A stretch of 30,667 nucleotides of DNA from positions 1-30,667 of the forward strand of contig JAQBPL010000117.1 of the NCBI GenBank assembly GCA_028287545.1, read 5' to 3'. Below, piece after piece: positions 1 to 8,096 of this stretch (positions are counted from its first letter, which is position 1; the number at the start of each line of letters is the position of its first letter). The translations under genes and the position numbers were made by a program. The notes below the pieces were generated by a model that was given only the letters and a program-made list of their open reading frames with translations, searched no databases and had not been told where the DNA came from. The stretch is from Vulcanimicrobiota bacterium. Lineage in GTDB: Bacteria > Eremiobacterota > Eremiobacteria > Baltobacterales > Baltobacteraceae.

Positions 1-1415
1 ACGCGGACGTCGTCGAGATGATCATCAATCGCGTGATCGATAACGCCGGCGTGGCCGTGGCCAGTCTGGCGCGACTTCCGGTTGCGAACGCGCGCTCGCA
101 GGCGGTGGCGCACCCGCATGAGGGCGGAGCCACGGTCTTCGGCCTGCCGCGGAGCGTCCGCGTAGCCTGCGAATGGGCCGCCTGGGCGAACGGTACGGCG
201 GTGCGGGAACTGGATTTTCACGATACGTTCCTGGCCGCCGACATGAACCACCCCGGGGATATGATTCCCTCCATCATCGCCGTCGGCCAGCAATGCGGCG
301 TTGCCGGTTATGACGTCGTTCGCGGCGTCGCAGCCGCCTACGAGATTTCGGTCGCCCTCACAAAGAGCATCGCTCTGCATACGCACCGCGTCGATCACGT
401 GCTGCATATTGCCGCAGGGACGGTGGCGGGTATCGGGGCCATGCTGCGACTTCCGGTCGATATCGTCTATCAGGCGCTCAACCATGTCGTGCATGTCACG
501 ATGACCACGCGCCAGTCGCGCAAAGGCGAAATTTCGAGTTGGAAGGCGAACGCCCCAGCTCACGCCGGGAAACTGGCGGTCGAGGCCGTGGACCGCGCCA
601 TGCGCGGGGAAACGTCACCTGCTCCCATCTATGAAGGCGACGACAGCATCATCGCGTGGGTGCTCGACGGCCCCGAAGCCGAGTACATCGTATCGCTGCC
701 GGGCCCCGGTGAACCCAAGCGCGCAATCATGGAAACGTATACGAAGGCCCATTCGGCCGAGTATCAGGCGCAGGCTTGGATAGACCTCGCCATACGGTTG
801 CGCGGTCGCGTCGGCGACCCCCGCCAGATTGCGAGCGTCGTCATCCGTACGAGTCACCACACGCACCGCATTATCGGCAGTGGTTCGGGCGACCCGCAGA
901 AATACAATCCGCACGCCAGCCGGGAAACCCTGGATCACAGCTTGATGTATATCCTCGCCGTCGCGCTGGAAGACGGGCATTGGCATCATGTCGACAGCTA
1001 TACGCCCGAGCGCGCGAGCCGTCCCGACACGGTGGAGCTTTGGCAAAAGATAACAACCGTCGAAGATGCCGAATGGGACCGCAAGTACCACGATCCCGCA
1101 CCGGAGAGGCGAGCCTTCGGCGGCCGCATCATCGTGACGCTGCAGAACGGACGCACCGTCGAGGATGCAATAGAAGTAGCCGACGCGCATCCGCGCGGCG
1201 CACGACCCTTTAGACGGGACGACTATATCGGCAAGTTCCGGGAACTGACGAGTCCTTATGCCGATTCCGCCGAGCAAGACCGCTTTCTTGAAGCTGCTTT
1301 CGCGTTGCCCAAACTCGCGCCCGGAGACCTGGTCGATCTGACCGTGGAAGTCCCTCCCGCCGCGATCGATGTGCCAAACATGGTGCCTGGGCTGTTCGAG
1401 CGGCACGGGAACTGA
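1..1415 (+). CDS. MmgE/PrpD family protein (2-methylcitrate dehydratase-like), 5' truncated
   Basis: The reading frame is open to the first base of the window, and an in-frame ATG at 18 is internal to the family's usual N-terminal helix, so the true start lies upstream. At least 465 residues are present, close to full length for this family. Family features visible include the substrate-site stretch ending in DMNHPGD near residue 76 and the conserved C-terminal lid region. MmgE/PrpD enzymes dehydrate 2-methylcitrate or related tricarboxylates, or isomerise itaconate-type acids, in the cytosol. The next gene, an isocitrate-lyase-family protein, starts 6 bases after the stop, as expected if the pair performs the dehydratase and lyase steps of propionate breakdown. 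No methylcitrate synthase is visible, so the exact substrate is inferred. Family assignment is firm; the specific reaction is not. Confidence 0.88.
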   Translation, partial: ADVVEMIINRVIDNAGVAVASLARLPVANARSQAVAHPHEGGATVFGLPRSVRVACEWAAWANGTAVRELDFHDTFLAADMNHPGDMIPSIIAVGQQCGVAGYDVVRGVAAAYEISVALTKSIALHTHRVDHVLHIAAGTVAGIGAMLRLPVDIVYQALNHVVHVTMTTRQSRKGEISSWKANAPAHAGKLAVEAVDRAMRGETSPAPIYEGDDSIIAWVLDGPEAEYIVSLPGPGEPKRAIMETYTKAHSAEYQAQAWIDLAIRLRGRVGDPRQIASVVIRTSHHTHRIIGSGSGDPQKYNPHASRETLDHSLMYILAVALEDGHWHHVDSYTPERASRPDTVELWQKITTVEDAEWDRKYHDPAPERRAFGGRIIVTLQNGRTVEDAIEVADAHPRGARPFRRDDYIGKFRELTSPYADSAEQDRFLEAAFALPKLAPGDLVDLTVEVPPAAIDVPNMVPGLFERHGN

Positions 1416-1421
1416 CAACCA

Positions 1422-2285
1422 GTGTCTTTCAAGCATATCTCGACACTTCGCGAAATGTTGGCGACCCGGCGGGGTGTTCTGTTGCCTGGCGCTCCCAACG
1501 CGCTCGCGGCTCGCGTCATTGCGGACCTCGGCTTTGAAGCAGTCTACCTGACCGGCGCGGGCCTCACGAACATGCACCTCGGCCTGCCGGATCTCGGCTT
1601 CATGGATTTGAGCCACGTCGTAGAACACACGATGGCGATACGCGCCGTCGTCGACTTGCCCTTGATCGTTGACGCCGACACCGGCTTCGGCAACGCTGTG
1701 AACGTCGCTCACACCGTCAAGATGCTCGAACAGGCCGGCGCGAGCGCCGTCCAACTGGAGGACCAGAGCACGCCCAAGCGATGCGGCCACTTCGACGGCA
1801 AGGAACTCATCTCGGCCGAGGAGATGGTGAACAAAGTCAAGGCGGCCGTCGATGCACGCCGCGATGGATTGGTCATCATCGCGCGTACCGATGCGTGTGC
1901 TGTGGAGAGCTTCGAGGCCGCGATCGATCGCGCCGGCCGCTACATCGACGCCGGCGCGGACATGACGTTCGTCGAGGCGCCGGCGACGCTCGCCCAGCTC
2001 GAACAGATCCCCAAGCGCCTCGCCGCGCCACAAATGCTGAACATGGTCCTGGGAGGCAAGACACCGATCCTCAACCAGACGACGGCAGCCGAGGCGGGTT
2101 TCAGCCTCGTTCTCTATGCGAACGCGGCCCTTCAGGGTGCAATACAGGGTATGCAGGCCGCGCTGCGAGCGCTGCGTGACGGCGGCGTCCTCGATGAGGC
2201 CGGAGGTCTCATCGCATCGTTCGCCGAGCGCCAGCGCCTGGTCGACAAACCGTGGCACGACGCCCTGGAGCGCCGATACACCTGA
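1422..2285 (+). CDS. Isocitrate lyase/PEP mutase superfamily protein (methylisocitrate lyase-like)
   Basis: The product has 287 residues, typical for the short isocitrate lyase/PEP mutase (ICL/PEPM) superfamily. It shows the Mg-binding DADTGFGN segment near residue 87 and the PKRCGH loop near residue 121 with the catalytic cysteine that marks lyases rather than phosphonomutases. The start is GTG, 6 bases after the preceding PrpD-like gene, so the two are probably co-transcribed. Likely activity is retro-aldol cleavage of 2-methylisocitrate to pyruvate and succinate, or of a related 2-hydroxy dicarboxylate. Oxaloacetate decarboxylases and dimethylmalate lyases share the same motifs and cannot be excluded. 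The pairing with a PrpD-type dehydratase favours methylisocitrate lyase. The protein is cytosolic. Confidence 0.88.
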   Translation: MSFKHISTLREMLATRRGVLLPGAPNALAARVIADLGFEAVYLTGAGLTNMHLGLPDLGFMDLSHVVEHTMAIRAVVDLPLIVDADTGFGNAVNVAHTVKMLEQAGASAVQLEDQSTPKRCGHFDGKELISAEEMVNKVKAAVDARRDGLVIIARTDACAVESFEAAIDRAGRYIDAGADMTFVEAPATLAQLEQIPKRLAAPQMLNMVLGGKTPILNQTTAAEAGFSLVLYANAALQGAIQGMQAALRALRDGGVLDEAGGLIASFAERQRLVDKPWHDALERRYT

Positions 2286-2326
2286 GACGTCGAGCTCGAT
2301 CGTTTCGGGCAGCTACGCGGTCCCGC

Positions 2327-2581
2327 TTACTCCTCGCCCGCGATGTAGTACCCGGCGGCGTGAATGGCGCGTGAGATGGCGCCCTCGACATCCGATCGCT
2401 TTTCGATTTCGGGGCCGAGGTGCGCCAGCCGGTATTGGACGTGACCGGTGCGCGGCGATGACGACTCCAGCACCGTGAAGGCACCGATCACGGCGTCGAT
2501 CTGTTCGCGGGTGAGGGCGTTCTCTTTCTCGAGTTCGGGTCGAAGACGCTGAGCGATACGCTCGTTGACTTCGTGCAGCAT
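2327..2581 (-). CDS. Small hypothetical protein (84 aa)
   Basis: The product is a predicted 84-residue soluble protein with charged helix-like stretches and no membrane segment or recognisable domain. A good ribosome binding site (GGGAG, 6 bases before the ATG) supports translation, and the opposite strand has no convincing alternative. It lies convergent to the isocitrate-lyase-family gene and downstream of the PsiE-like gene on the same strand, about 90 bases away, so it may be co-transcribed with it. I do not recognise a family and propose no function. Confidence 0.6.
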   Translation of the reverse strand: MLHEVNERIAQRLRPELEKENALTREQIDAVIGAFTVLESSSPRTGHVQYRLAHLGPEIEKRSDVEGAISRAIHAAGYYIAGEE

Positions 2582-2672
2582 GGCATGCTCCCACCGGAAG
2601 GCCGAGGGCGAGGGGTCGCAAGCATCACGCTACGGCCAGGCCGTCGGCGAGTCAACAGGCAAGCGCGGCGCA

Positions 2673-3167
2673 TCATTCGTCCTGGGTGAAGATGTCCAGC
2701 GATCGATCGCGCGGCCGCGACCGCAGCGCCAAGATCGAGGCAACGAACACGAGCACGACCAGCGTGAGCACGCCAAGCTCGAGCAGCGACTCCGTTGACG
2801 CCACAACCGGGCCTCCCCCGGGACCAGCGTGACCGGCCGTGATGACGAGGACGCGCCTGATCACCGCAATGAGCGCGACAATCAAGAACGGTTCGGCGAT
2901 CAGCACCGCGCCGCGCAGTGAGAGGATCACCGTGTACGCGAGCTCGACGACCATCAGCGTTGCCAGGACGAGGTCGAGGAATGAGGTCGTTTCGCTGATG
3001 ATATCGCCGGCGGCGAACATCGGCGCAAGGTGCGCTGCCGCGTGTATCAGCAACGCGGTCGCGCCGGCGAAGAGCAGCAGCGCGATGACCGCAAAGAAGA
3101 CGCGCTCCGTCCACCCCAGGAAGCGAATCGTCCGCTGTTCGATGGGCACCCGTGGCGGCGCGCTCAT
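2673..3167 (-). CDS. PsiE-like (phosphate-starvation-inducible E family) membrane protein
   Basis: The product has 164 residues with four predicted transmembrane helices (roughly residues 22-45, 62-85, 92-110 and 128-148), matching the length and layout of the PsiE family. The central helices carry the family-like pattern LDLVLATLMVVEL and a charged loop before the third helix. PsiE proteins are inner-membrane proteins of unknown biochemical role, named for phosphate-starvation induction in E. coli. No phosphate-regulon operator is visible here. The ATG lacks its own nearby ribosome site; an 8-codon leader ORF with a strong site overlaps the start, so translation is probably coupled. Family call is likely; function is unknown. 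Confidence 0.75.
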   Translation of the reverse strand: MSAPPRVPIEQRTIRFLGWTERVFFAVIALLLFAGATALLIHAAAHLAPMFAAGDIISETTSFLDLVLATLMVVELAYTVILSLRGAVLIAEPFLIVALIAVIRRVLVITAGHAGPGGGPVVASTESLLELGVLTLVVLVFVASILALRSRPRDRSLDIFTQDE

Positions 3168-3187
3168 GCGGTTGCTGTCGTCGTCAT
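3164..3187 (-). other. Mini-ORF (MTTTATA) overlapping the psiE-like start
   Basis: An ATG at 3187 follows a GGAGG ribosome site (complement of 3193-3197) with 5-base spacing and encodes seven residues, four of them threonine. It ends in a TGA that overlaps the ATG of the PsiE-like gene (ATGA). The downstream ATG has no comparable ribosome site of its own. The arrangement suggests translational coupling or a leader peptide; the product may have no function. Confidence 0.5.
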
Positions 3188-3347
3188 CGGTCCCTCCGTG
3201 CGCGTATGCGCGCCGTTAGCCGCATGTCATAATGTTGGCACTTTTTGATTCCGCGATATCCTCCGCATTCTGTGTTTGCGAATCCAATGTCTGCTCGTGC
3301 GGTTCGCCCTGAAGCATTTCGGACCGAGGAACACGAACTTCGGTCAC

Positions 3348-3605
3348 ATGCCCATGTCGAATGATCGCTGCTCGTTCGAGGTCGTCTACAAGAAGAACGC
3401 GGACGGCTTGGAGGTGATCGAACACGTCGTCGTGCGCACGGGGCTCTCCGACGCGTCGGTGACGCTCACCATCCCGCAGGTGTACAACCTCGCCGAGCTG
3501 CTGGGTTTGGTCCAGCAACCCCCCGAACGAGGCGGCAACGACCGCGCAAGCCATTCGCCTGCGGTCCAGGCGCTGCCGCGGGCCCAGACGGTTCGCTCCG
3601 AGTAG
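3348..3605 (+). CDS. Small hypothetical protein (~85 aa)
   Basis: The frame encodes about 85 residues from the ATG at 3348, with a second in-frame ATG at 3354. TTG 3276 and GTG 3297 are possible upstream starts, and none has a strong ribosome site. The first 55 residues look like a small mixed alpha/beta domain (SFEVVYKKNADGLEVIEHVV, then a serine/threonine strand); the tail is polar and probably disordered. It ends 15 bases before the convergent secretin gene. I recognise no family. It is the best coding candidate between two divergent or convergent neighbours. Confidence 0.5.
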   Translation: MPMSNDRCSFEVVYKKNADGLEVIEHVVVRTGLSDASVTLTIPQVYNLAELLGLVQQPPERGGNDRASHSPAVQALPRAQTVRSE

Positions 3606-3620
3606 CGCTCGAGCGGCAGA

Positions 3621-4997
3621 TCAGCGTCCGTCGGCGCTCAAGATGCGCGGCGTGATGAAGAAGACCACTTCGTCCTTCGTGTGCGAAGTCTGGCGGTTGC
3701 GGAAGACGCTGCCCAACACCGGCAGGTCACCGAGGATCGGCAGCTTGGTTACCGTTTCGCTGTCGACGTCTTCGAAGAGGCCGCCGAGCACGATCGTCTC
3801 GCCGTCGCGAACGCGCAGGGTCGAGTCCACTTTTCGATTCGCGACGATCGGAAAGCTGTTGTTGAAGCCGATGATCTGGCTATACTCGGGGTGCATCTCG
3901 GCAGTGATCTCGCCGTCCGCGCCGATCGTCGGCGTAAGGCGAAGACGAACGCCAACGTCGATCGTCTGCACACTCGGATAGCCGGTCTGCTGGTTCACCG
4001 TTACGACGGGGTACTGCGAACCGATGAGCAGCGATGCTTCGCGGTTGTTCAGCGTCGCGATCCGCGGCTGGGCGAGGATCTTCGCGCGCCCGCGCTGGAC
4101 CAAGGCGTTGATCTGCGCGTTGACGACGACGGAGCTCTTCGTGAGCGTATAAGGAAACTGGCCGACAGAACCGCCAGCCGCGCCGTATCCGGCGCCGGCG
4201 AACTCGAAGCCGACGTTGGTCTGATCGTTCACCGGCTGCACGTCCGCGACGCGCACTTCGAACATCACTTGCCGGCCGGGGCCGTCGATGCCGGCGAGGA
4301 GCGTGCGAACGGCGGTTTGCACCTCGCTGTTCCCGGTCACGATGAGGACGTTCTGACGGTCTTCGGCGAGCAAGGCGCCGTCGGGAACCGCGCCCTTGAG
4401 GCTCTTCGCGGCGTCGGTTGCGCGAATGTTGTGGAGCTGGAGCGAGGCGGTTGTGATCGAGCCGCCGTTGCCGAAGGTTGGAGCGTCGAACGCTGCGATG
4501 AGCCTTCGGGCGCGGCCGATCGCTTGCGGGTTGGCGGTGACGAGGACCGAGGCCGTCCGCCGGTCGCCGACGACCACCGTTCCTTGCGGCAGCGCACCTT
4601 GCAGCGCGCCGACGACGTCGTCCGGCCGTGCGTGCGCGAGCGAGAAGACGGCGGTCTGCGTCGCGCCGGCGGTCGACTCGTCGGGGAAGCGCCGGTTCAT
4701 CGATGCCGAGTCGCCGACGATGATCGTGCGGCCGTCGCGGTGCGTTTGCAGCGAGTATGCCGTGAGGACCGTCGCGAGTGCTTCATCGAAGCTGACGTCG
4801 TGCAGACGAAGCGTCACCCGCTGCGGCTTCACTGAACCGTCGGCCACGACGTTCTGGTCAGCGCGCGCGCCGAGCAGGCGAATGACGTCGGCGAGATCGA
4901 CGTCGCGCGCGTCGATGGAGAAGCGGTCTGCCGCGGCTGCGGCCGGCGCCGCGCTCAAAAGGACGGCGAGCGCGCCGATCAGCGCGAGCACTCTCAT
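3621..4997 (-). CDS. pilQ: Type IV pilus/type II secretion secretin (PilQ/GspD-like)
   Basis: The product has 458 residues and forms the outer-membrane gated ring through which a pilus exits. An N-terminal signal peptide (cleavage after the AAAAA run near residue 22) is followed by an STN-like N0 domain (about 24-80), two ring-building secretin_N repeats (about 115-172 and 180-235) and the C-terminal secretin barrel (about 240-455). The barrel includes the conserved QPRIATLNN and VPVLGSVF-like stretches and ends in VVFFITPRIL. It is shorter than many PilQ proteins because AMIN domains are missing. Its ATG overlaps the stop of the PilP-like gene (ATGA), making it the last gene of the pilin-to-secretin operon. 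A T2SS-like role cannot be excluded, but the PilM/N/O/T neighbours favour a type IV pilus. Confidence 0.93.
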   Translation of the reverse strand: MRVLALIGALAVLLSAAPAAAAADRFSIDARDVDLADVIRLLGARADQNVVADGSVKPQRVTLRLHDVSFDEALATVLTAYSLQTHRDGRTIIVGDSASMNRRFPDESTAGATQTAVFSLAHARPDDVVGALQGALPQGTVVVGDRRTASVLVTANPQAIGRARRLIAAFDAPTFGNGGSITTASLQLHNIRATDAAKSLKGAVPDGALLAEDRQNVLIVTGNSEVQTAVRTLLAGIDGPGRQVMFEVRVADVQPVNDQTNVGFEFAGAGYGAAGGSVGQFPYTLTKSSVVVNAQINALVQRGRAKILAQPRIATLNNREASLLIGSQYPVVTVNQQTGYPSVQTIDVGVRLRLTPTIGADGEITAEMHPEYSQIIGFNNSFPIVANRKVDSTLRVRDGETIVLGGLFEDVDSETVTKLPILGDLPVLGSVFRNRQTSHTKDEVVFFITPRILSADGR

Positions 4998-5593
4998 CTT
5001 CCGGGACCTCCAGGCAGCGGCGGCGGCGACGGGATCGCGCTCGGACGCACGTGACGCTCCGGCGCGGGGCTTTGCGCGGACGCAGGCGTGGTGAGGGGAA
5101 CGATCGCTCCAGAGATGAGATGGACGCCGTCGATGCGTATCGCCGCGATGACCGCGCCGCCGAACTCGTCTCCCGTCGTCACGATTCTCGTCGTCCCGCC
5201 TTCGTCGACCAATGCGAAGGGATGCGCGCCCGTCATGACGGCGGTGACGCGCATCGCCGGCGCTGGCGGGAACGGGCCGCCGCCGGCACCCGCGTTCGGC
5301 GGCAGCGGCCCGATCGCGGCCGGAACCGTCGGCATGCGCGCGGCCGCTTCGCGAGGTGCGGCGGTGCCGGAACCCGGGGCCTGGGCGACGGGGGAGCCCG
5401 CGAACGGATCGCGCCGAGGCGCAACGACGACGGCAGGCGGCTCGGGTGAGGCGGACGCCCGTTCGGGTACGCGTTCCGCGCGCGACCCCGACTGGCTGCG
5501 CGCGACGATCGGCGTGGTGACGTACGCGGCCGAGAACGCCGCGAGCGCTGCCGCCGCGAGCGCGACTCGGCTAGATCGACGCAGGGCGAACAT
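4994..5593 (-). CDS. pilP: PilP/GspC-like pilus assembly protein
   Basis: The product has 199 residues: one N-terminal membrane anchor or signal segment (about 9-30), a long Pro/Ala-rich disordered linker, and a small C-terminal HR-like beta domain. The domain begins around residue 112 with VTAVMTGAHPFALVDEGG and continues through TTGDEFGGAVIAAI. An RRDPF motif near residue 60 is typical of PilP and GspC proteins. PilP links the inner-membrane PilN/PilO complex to the secretin; the gene sits between pilO and pilQ, in the standard order. Its start overlaps the end of pilO by 23 bases and its stop overlaps the pilQ start. It lacks an obvious lipobox, so it resembles GspC more than classic lipoprotein PilP. 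Confidence 0.75.
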   Translation of the reverse strand: MFALRRSSRVALAAAALAAFSAAYVTTPIVARSQSGSRAERVPERASASPEPPAVVVAPRRDPFAGSPVAQAPGSGTAAPREAAARMPTVPAAIGPLPPNAGAGGGPFPPAPAMRVTAVMTGAHPFALVDEGGTTRIVTTGDEFGGAVIAAIRIDGVHLISGAIVPLTTPASAQSPAPERHVRPSAIPSPPPLPGGPGR

Positions 5594-6185
5594 CGTCGAA
5601 TCCGGGCGCGGTGAAGTCGTCGAGCACGATGCGCAGCGTCGCGGTGAGACGCGCGCGAGGGCCCTCGGGATTGGTGCGGACCAGCGATGTCAGTTCGAGC
5701 GCCGCAGGGACGCCCAAATCGGAGAGCTCGCGCAGCGCGGCCAGCACGTCACGATATTCGCCTTCGAGCGAGAGCTGGAACGGGAGGGCAGCCGCCGGCA
5801 CGTTCCGCTCGCTCGCGCCGGATGCTGCATTCAGCGGAGCGCCGTCGGCGGCGAGCGCCGTGACGAGGACGTGGTGCGCGCCGGCGTTCCGCGAGGCGTC
5901 ACGGAGGAAGCGAGCAACCGGGTGCGCCGCGCTCGATCCGCCGGCGGTCCGGCGAATACGCCGGCGCAGCTCGAGCTGCTGCGCTTGCAACGCCGGCGCG
6001 CTCCCGAGCCGCGCGTTCGCAGCCGCGAACTGTGCCGCAAGGGCGTCGTTCGCGAAGCTGCGCTCTGCGATGCGGCTTTCTCCCCAGCTCACGACGACGA
6101 GACTTCCGAGCAGTGCGATCGAAACCGACGCGAAGGCCGTGCGCTTCGTGGCGGCGTGACCGCGAGGTTGGCGCGAGAGGATCAC
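5571..6185 (-). CDS. pilO: PilO-like pilus assembly protein
   Basis: The product has 204 residues with one transmembrane helix near the N-terminus (about 15-32), a coiled-coil-like stretch (about 40-75), and a C-terminal ferredoxin-like domain with the pattern LPFQLSLEGEYRDVLAALRELSDL, as in PilO and GspM. It pairs with PilN in the inner-membrane alignment complex. I chose the GTG at 6185 because it overlaps the stop of pilN (GTGA), matching the overlaps throughout this operon; the frame is open further upstream, but that part is antisense-like Arg-rich shadow of pilN. The stop lies inside the next gene. Confidence 0.82.
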   Translation of the reverse strand: MILSRQPRGHAATKRTAFASVSIALLGSLVVVSWGESRIAERSFANDALAAQFAAANARLGSAPALQAQQLELRRRIRRTAGGSSAAHPVARFLRDASRNAGAHHVLVTALAADGAPLNAASGASERNVPAAALPFQLSLEGEYRDVLAALRELSDLGVPAALELTSLVRTNPEGPRARLTATLRIVLDDFTAPGFDDVRPASI

Positions 6186-6730
6186 TGCCGCCGTCCCAGC
6201 GCGATGGAATAGGTCATCTCCGAGCGCGCAGCGTCGAGCCGCATCGCCAGCAGACGCACCGGTCCCGAGCCGGCGACGCCGCTCAGTCCGGCAAGGGCCG
6301 CGGCGACGCCGCGGACGTGCCGGCTCCGCCCTTCGATGGAAAGCGCGCGGGGCGCGACGCGCACGGACGTCAGCCACGCGTCGTCCGGCAGCGTGTTGCC
6401 GATCGTAGCGAGTTCGTTCGCGAGGAGGCTGCCGGAGGCGCGCACGCGCGCGATCGACGTTGCGATGCGGCGCATCCTCGCCGTGTCGCGTTCGGTCGCG
6501 CTGACGCGCTCGGCGGCGACGCGGACGAGCGCGAGGCGCGTCGCGAGCGAGGCGCCGTCGTGCTCGAGGCGTTGGTACCGCGTTTGTTGGACCAGCCACA
6601 CCCCGAAAACGATGACGATCGCGGCGGCATACCACCAGAACCCCCGCCGCGCGTCATCGCCCCAAAGCGGCGGCACGGCGACGCCAAACGCGCGCTCCGT
6701 TCTGGAACGGAGATAGTTGAAGCGCTTCAT
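6182..6730 (-). CDS. pilN: PilN-like pilus assembly protein
   Basis: The product has 182 residues: a short cytoplasmic N-terminus (MKRFNYLRSR, of the kind that binds PilM), one transmembrane helix at about 30-50 (GFWWYAAAIVIVFGVWLV), a coiled coil (about 55-100), and a periplasmic ferredoxin-like domain with DDAWLTSVRVAPRALSIEGR. This is the standard PilN/GspL C-terminal layout. The start at 6730 overlaps the stop of pilM (ATGA); an in-frame ATG at 6814 would extend the protein into pilM and is less likely. It is co-translated with pilO downstream. Confidence 0.87.
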   Translation of the reverse strand: MKRFNYLRSRTERAFGVAVPPLWGDDARRGFWWYAAAIVIVFGVWLVQQTRYQRLEHDGASLATRLALVRVAAERVSATERDTARMRRIATSIARVRASGSLLANELATIGNTLPDDAWLTSVRVAPRALSIEGRSRHVRGVAAALAGLSGVAGSGPVRLLAMRLDAARSEMTYSIALGRRQ

Positions 6731-7662
6731 GCGGCGAGCGTCCAGAGCGAGAGCCCAAATGCGAGTCCCCAATCGGGCGAGGCCGCGCGGACGACGTCGG
6801 CCGGCAACGGCCACGACGGATCGGACGCCAGCGTCCCGTAGCGCGTCGGAATCGCGACGGCACGTTCGAGTGCCTCGGCAAAGCCGGCCAGACGGCTTCC
6901 GTTTCCGGCCAGCGCGATCGTGCGAATCTCGCTGCGCGCTCCGGCACGCGCTTCGACGATCGCGGAGGCGAGGTGTTCGACCAGCGCGTCACAGACGTGT
7001 TCGCCGGCGCCGGCCATTCCGAGCGTCCGTTTCCGCTGCTCCGCGAGCGTCGCGTCGAGACCGAGCGCATCGGCAACCGCCGCGGTGAACGCGGTGCCGC
7101 CGACGGGAAAGCGGCGAACGGCGGGAATCGGTTCGTCGCGCACGATGAGGGTCGTTCCGAGGTCGCCGACGTCCACGACGGCGTCGGCGGCGGGAAACGC
7201 GCGAAGCAAGGCGAGCCCCGCGTCATCGATCGCGAGCGGCCGCAGTCCGGCGTGCCGCGCCGCGCGCACCCGCGATTCGATCGCGTCGCGCCTCGCGACG
7301 CCGATCACGCATCGCGCGGCGTCGATCGAGGCGACCCGAATTTCGGCGGCGGAGAGCGGATACGGCAGCCGGCGAGCAGCTTCGAAGCGCGCGGCGCGCT
7401 CGCGTTCGCGGCGCCGCAGCGGAGGAAAGGTCGCGGTTTGCAGCGTTGCGGTCTCGCCGCCGAGCGCGAGGACGCAGCGGCGCTCGCGCGTGCGGAGTTC
7501 GCCGAGCGCGGCTGCGATCGCCGCTCCCGCATCGTCGCCGGTCGGCCGCGACGCCACCGCCACCAGACGCGGCCGGCCGGCCGGATCGACCTCGAGCAGC
7601 GCGACGCGCGTGCGCAGGCGCCCGACGTCGATTCCGAGCGGCAGCGTTTGCGCGCGTATCAT
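6727..7662 (-). CDS. pilM: PilM-like actin-fold ATPase
   Basis: The product has 311 residues with the actin/FtsA-type fold: a first phosphate motif (LPLGIDVGRLRTRVALLEVD, residues 7-26), a second (AVVDVGDLGTTLIV, near 165) and an adenosine motif (IALAGNGSRLAGF, near 255). PilM forms a cytoplasmic ring that binds the PilN tail and helps couple the motor to the membrane complex. The ATG at 7662 overlaps the stop of the prepilin peptidase gene (ATGA), and the stop overlaps pilN. It is slightly shorter than typical PilM (about 350), with no key motif lost. Confidence 0.9.
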   Translation of the reverse strand: MIRAQTLPLGIDVGRLRTRVALLEVDPAGRPRLVAVASRPTGDDAGAAIAAALGELRTRERRCVLALGGETATLQTATFPPLRRRERERAARFEAARRLPYPLSAAEIRVASIDAARCVIGVARRDAIESRVRAARHAGLRPLAIDDAGLALLRAFPAADAVVDVGDLGTTLIVRDEPIPAVRRFPVGGTAFTAAVADALGLDATLAEQRKRTLGMAGAGEHVCDALVEHLASAIVEARAGARSEIRTIALAGNGSRLAGFAEALERAVAIPTRYGTLASDPSWPLPADVVRAASPDWGLAFGLSLWTLAA

Positions 7663-8096
7663 GAGAGCACGGCCGCCGCGGTCGCCGCGACGACGGTCCC
7701 CGCGGCGAGAAAGGGCCCGAAGCGAATCGCATCCGTTCGGCGCGCTCCGCGCATCAGCAGCAGCCACGCGCCGTACGAGCCGCCGAGTACGAACGCCGCA
7801 CTCAGCGCGAGCGCTGCGCCGTACACGCCGTATCCGGCACCGATTGCCGCGGCGAGCTTCACGTCGCCGAGGCCGATGCCGGTTCCGAAGGTGAGCGCGT
7901 ACAGCGCGAAGACCGCGCCGCCGGCGAGCACGGCGCCCCATAGCGCGGCCGTCGAGTCGCCCGTTTGCGCCGCCAGGGTGAGCGCTGCAATCGCCGTTCC
8001 ACGCGAAATGACGTTGGGAATGCGTCCCGTTCGCGCGTCGACGCAGCCGGCGAGGATCGCGCCGGCGGTCGACACCAGCGCCGGCATGGCGCTCAT
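7659..8096 (-). CDS. Prepilin peptidase (A24), catalytic domain only
   Basis: The product has 145 residues and is very hydrophobic, with about five membrane helices. It carries both catalytic aspartates of the A24 aspartic peptidase family: Asp20 in the DARTGRIPN motif and Asp78 in the GLGD motif. These enzymes cleave pilin leaders after the glycine preceding the hydrophobic segment. The N-terminal methyltransferase half and its zinc cysteines, present in classic PilD, are missing, so this is the short type also seen in Tad/CpaA systems. The ATG at 8096 overlaps the stop of the TPR gene, and a second ATG lies at 8087. Its substrate is presumably the pilin four genes upstream in the operon. 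Confidence 0.9.
   Translation of the reverse strand: MSAMPALVSTAGAILAGCVDARTGRIPNVISRGTAIAALTLAAQTGDSTAALWGAVLAGGAVFALYALTFGTGIGLGDVKLAAAIGAGYGVYGAALALSAAFVLGGSYGAWLLLMRGARRTDAIRFGPFLAAGTVVAATAAAVLS

Noticed and set aside
615..2258. Long minus-strand open frame antisense to the PrpD-like and lyase genes
   Set aside because: The frame mirrors the GC-rich codon pattern of the plus-strand genes, which have clear family motifs; the antisense product matches nothing I recognise.
3234..3260. TTGGCAC followed by a T-run, resembling a sigma-54 promoter
   Set aside because: The -12 GC element is missing (TGATT in place of TTGC), so the match is not adequate.
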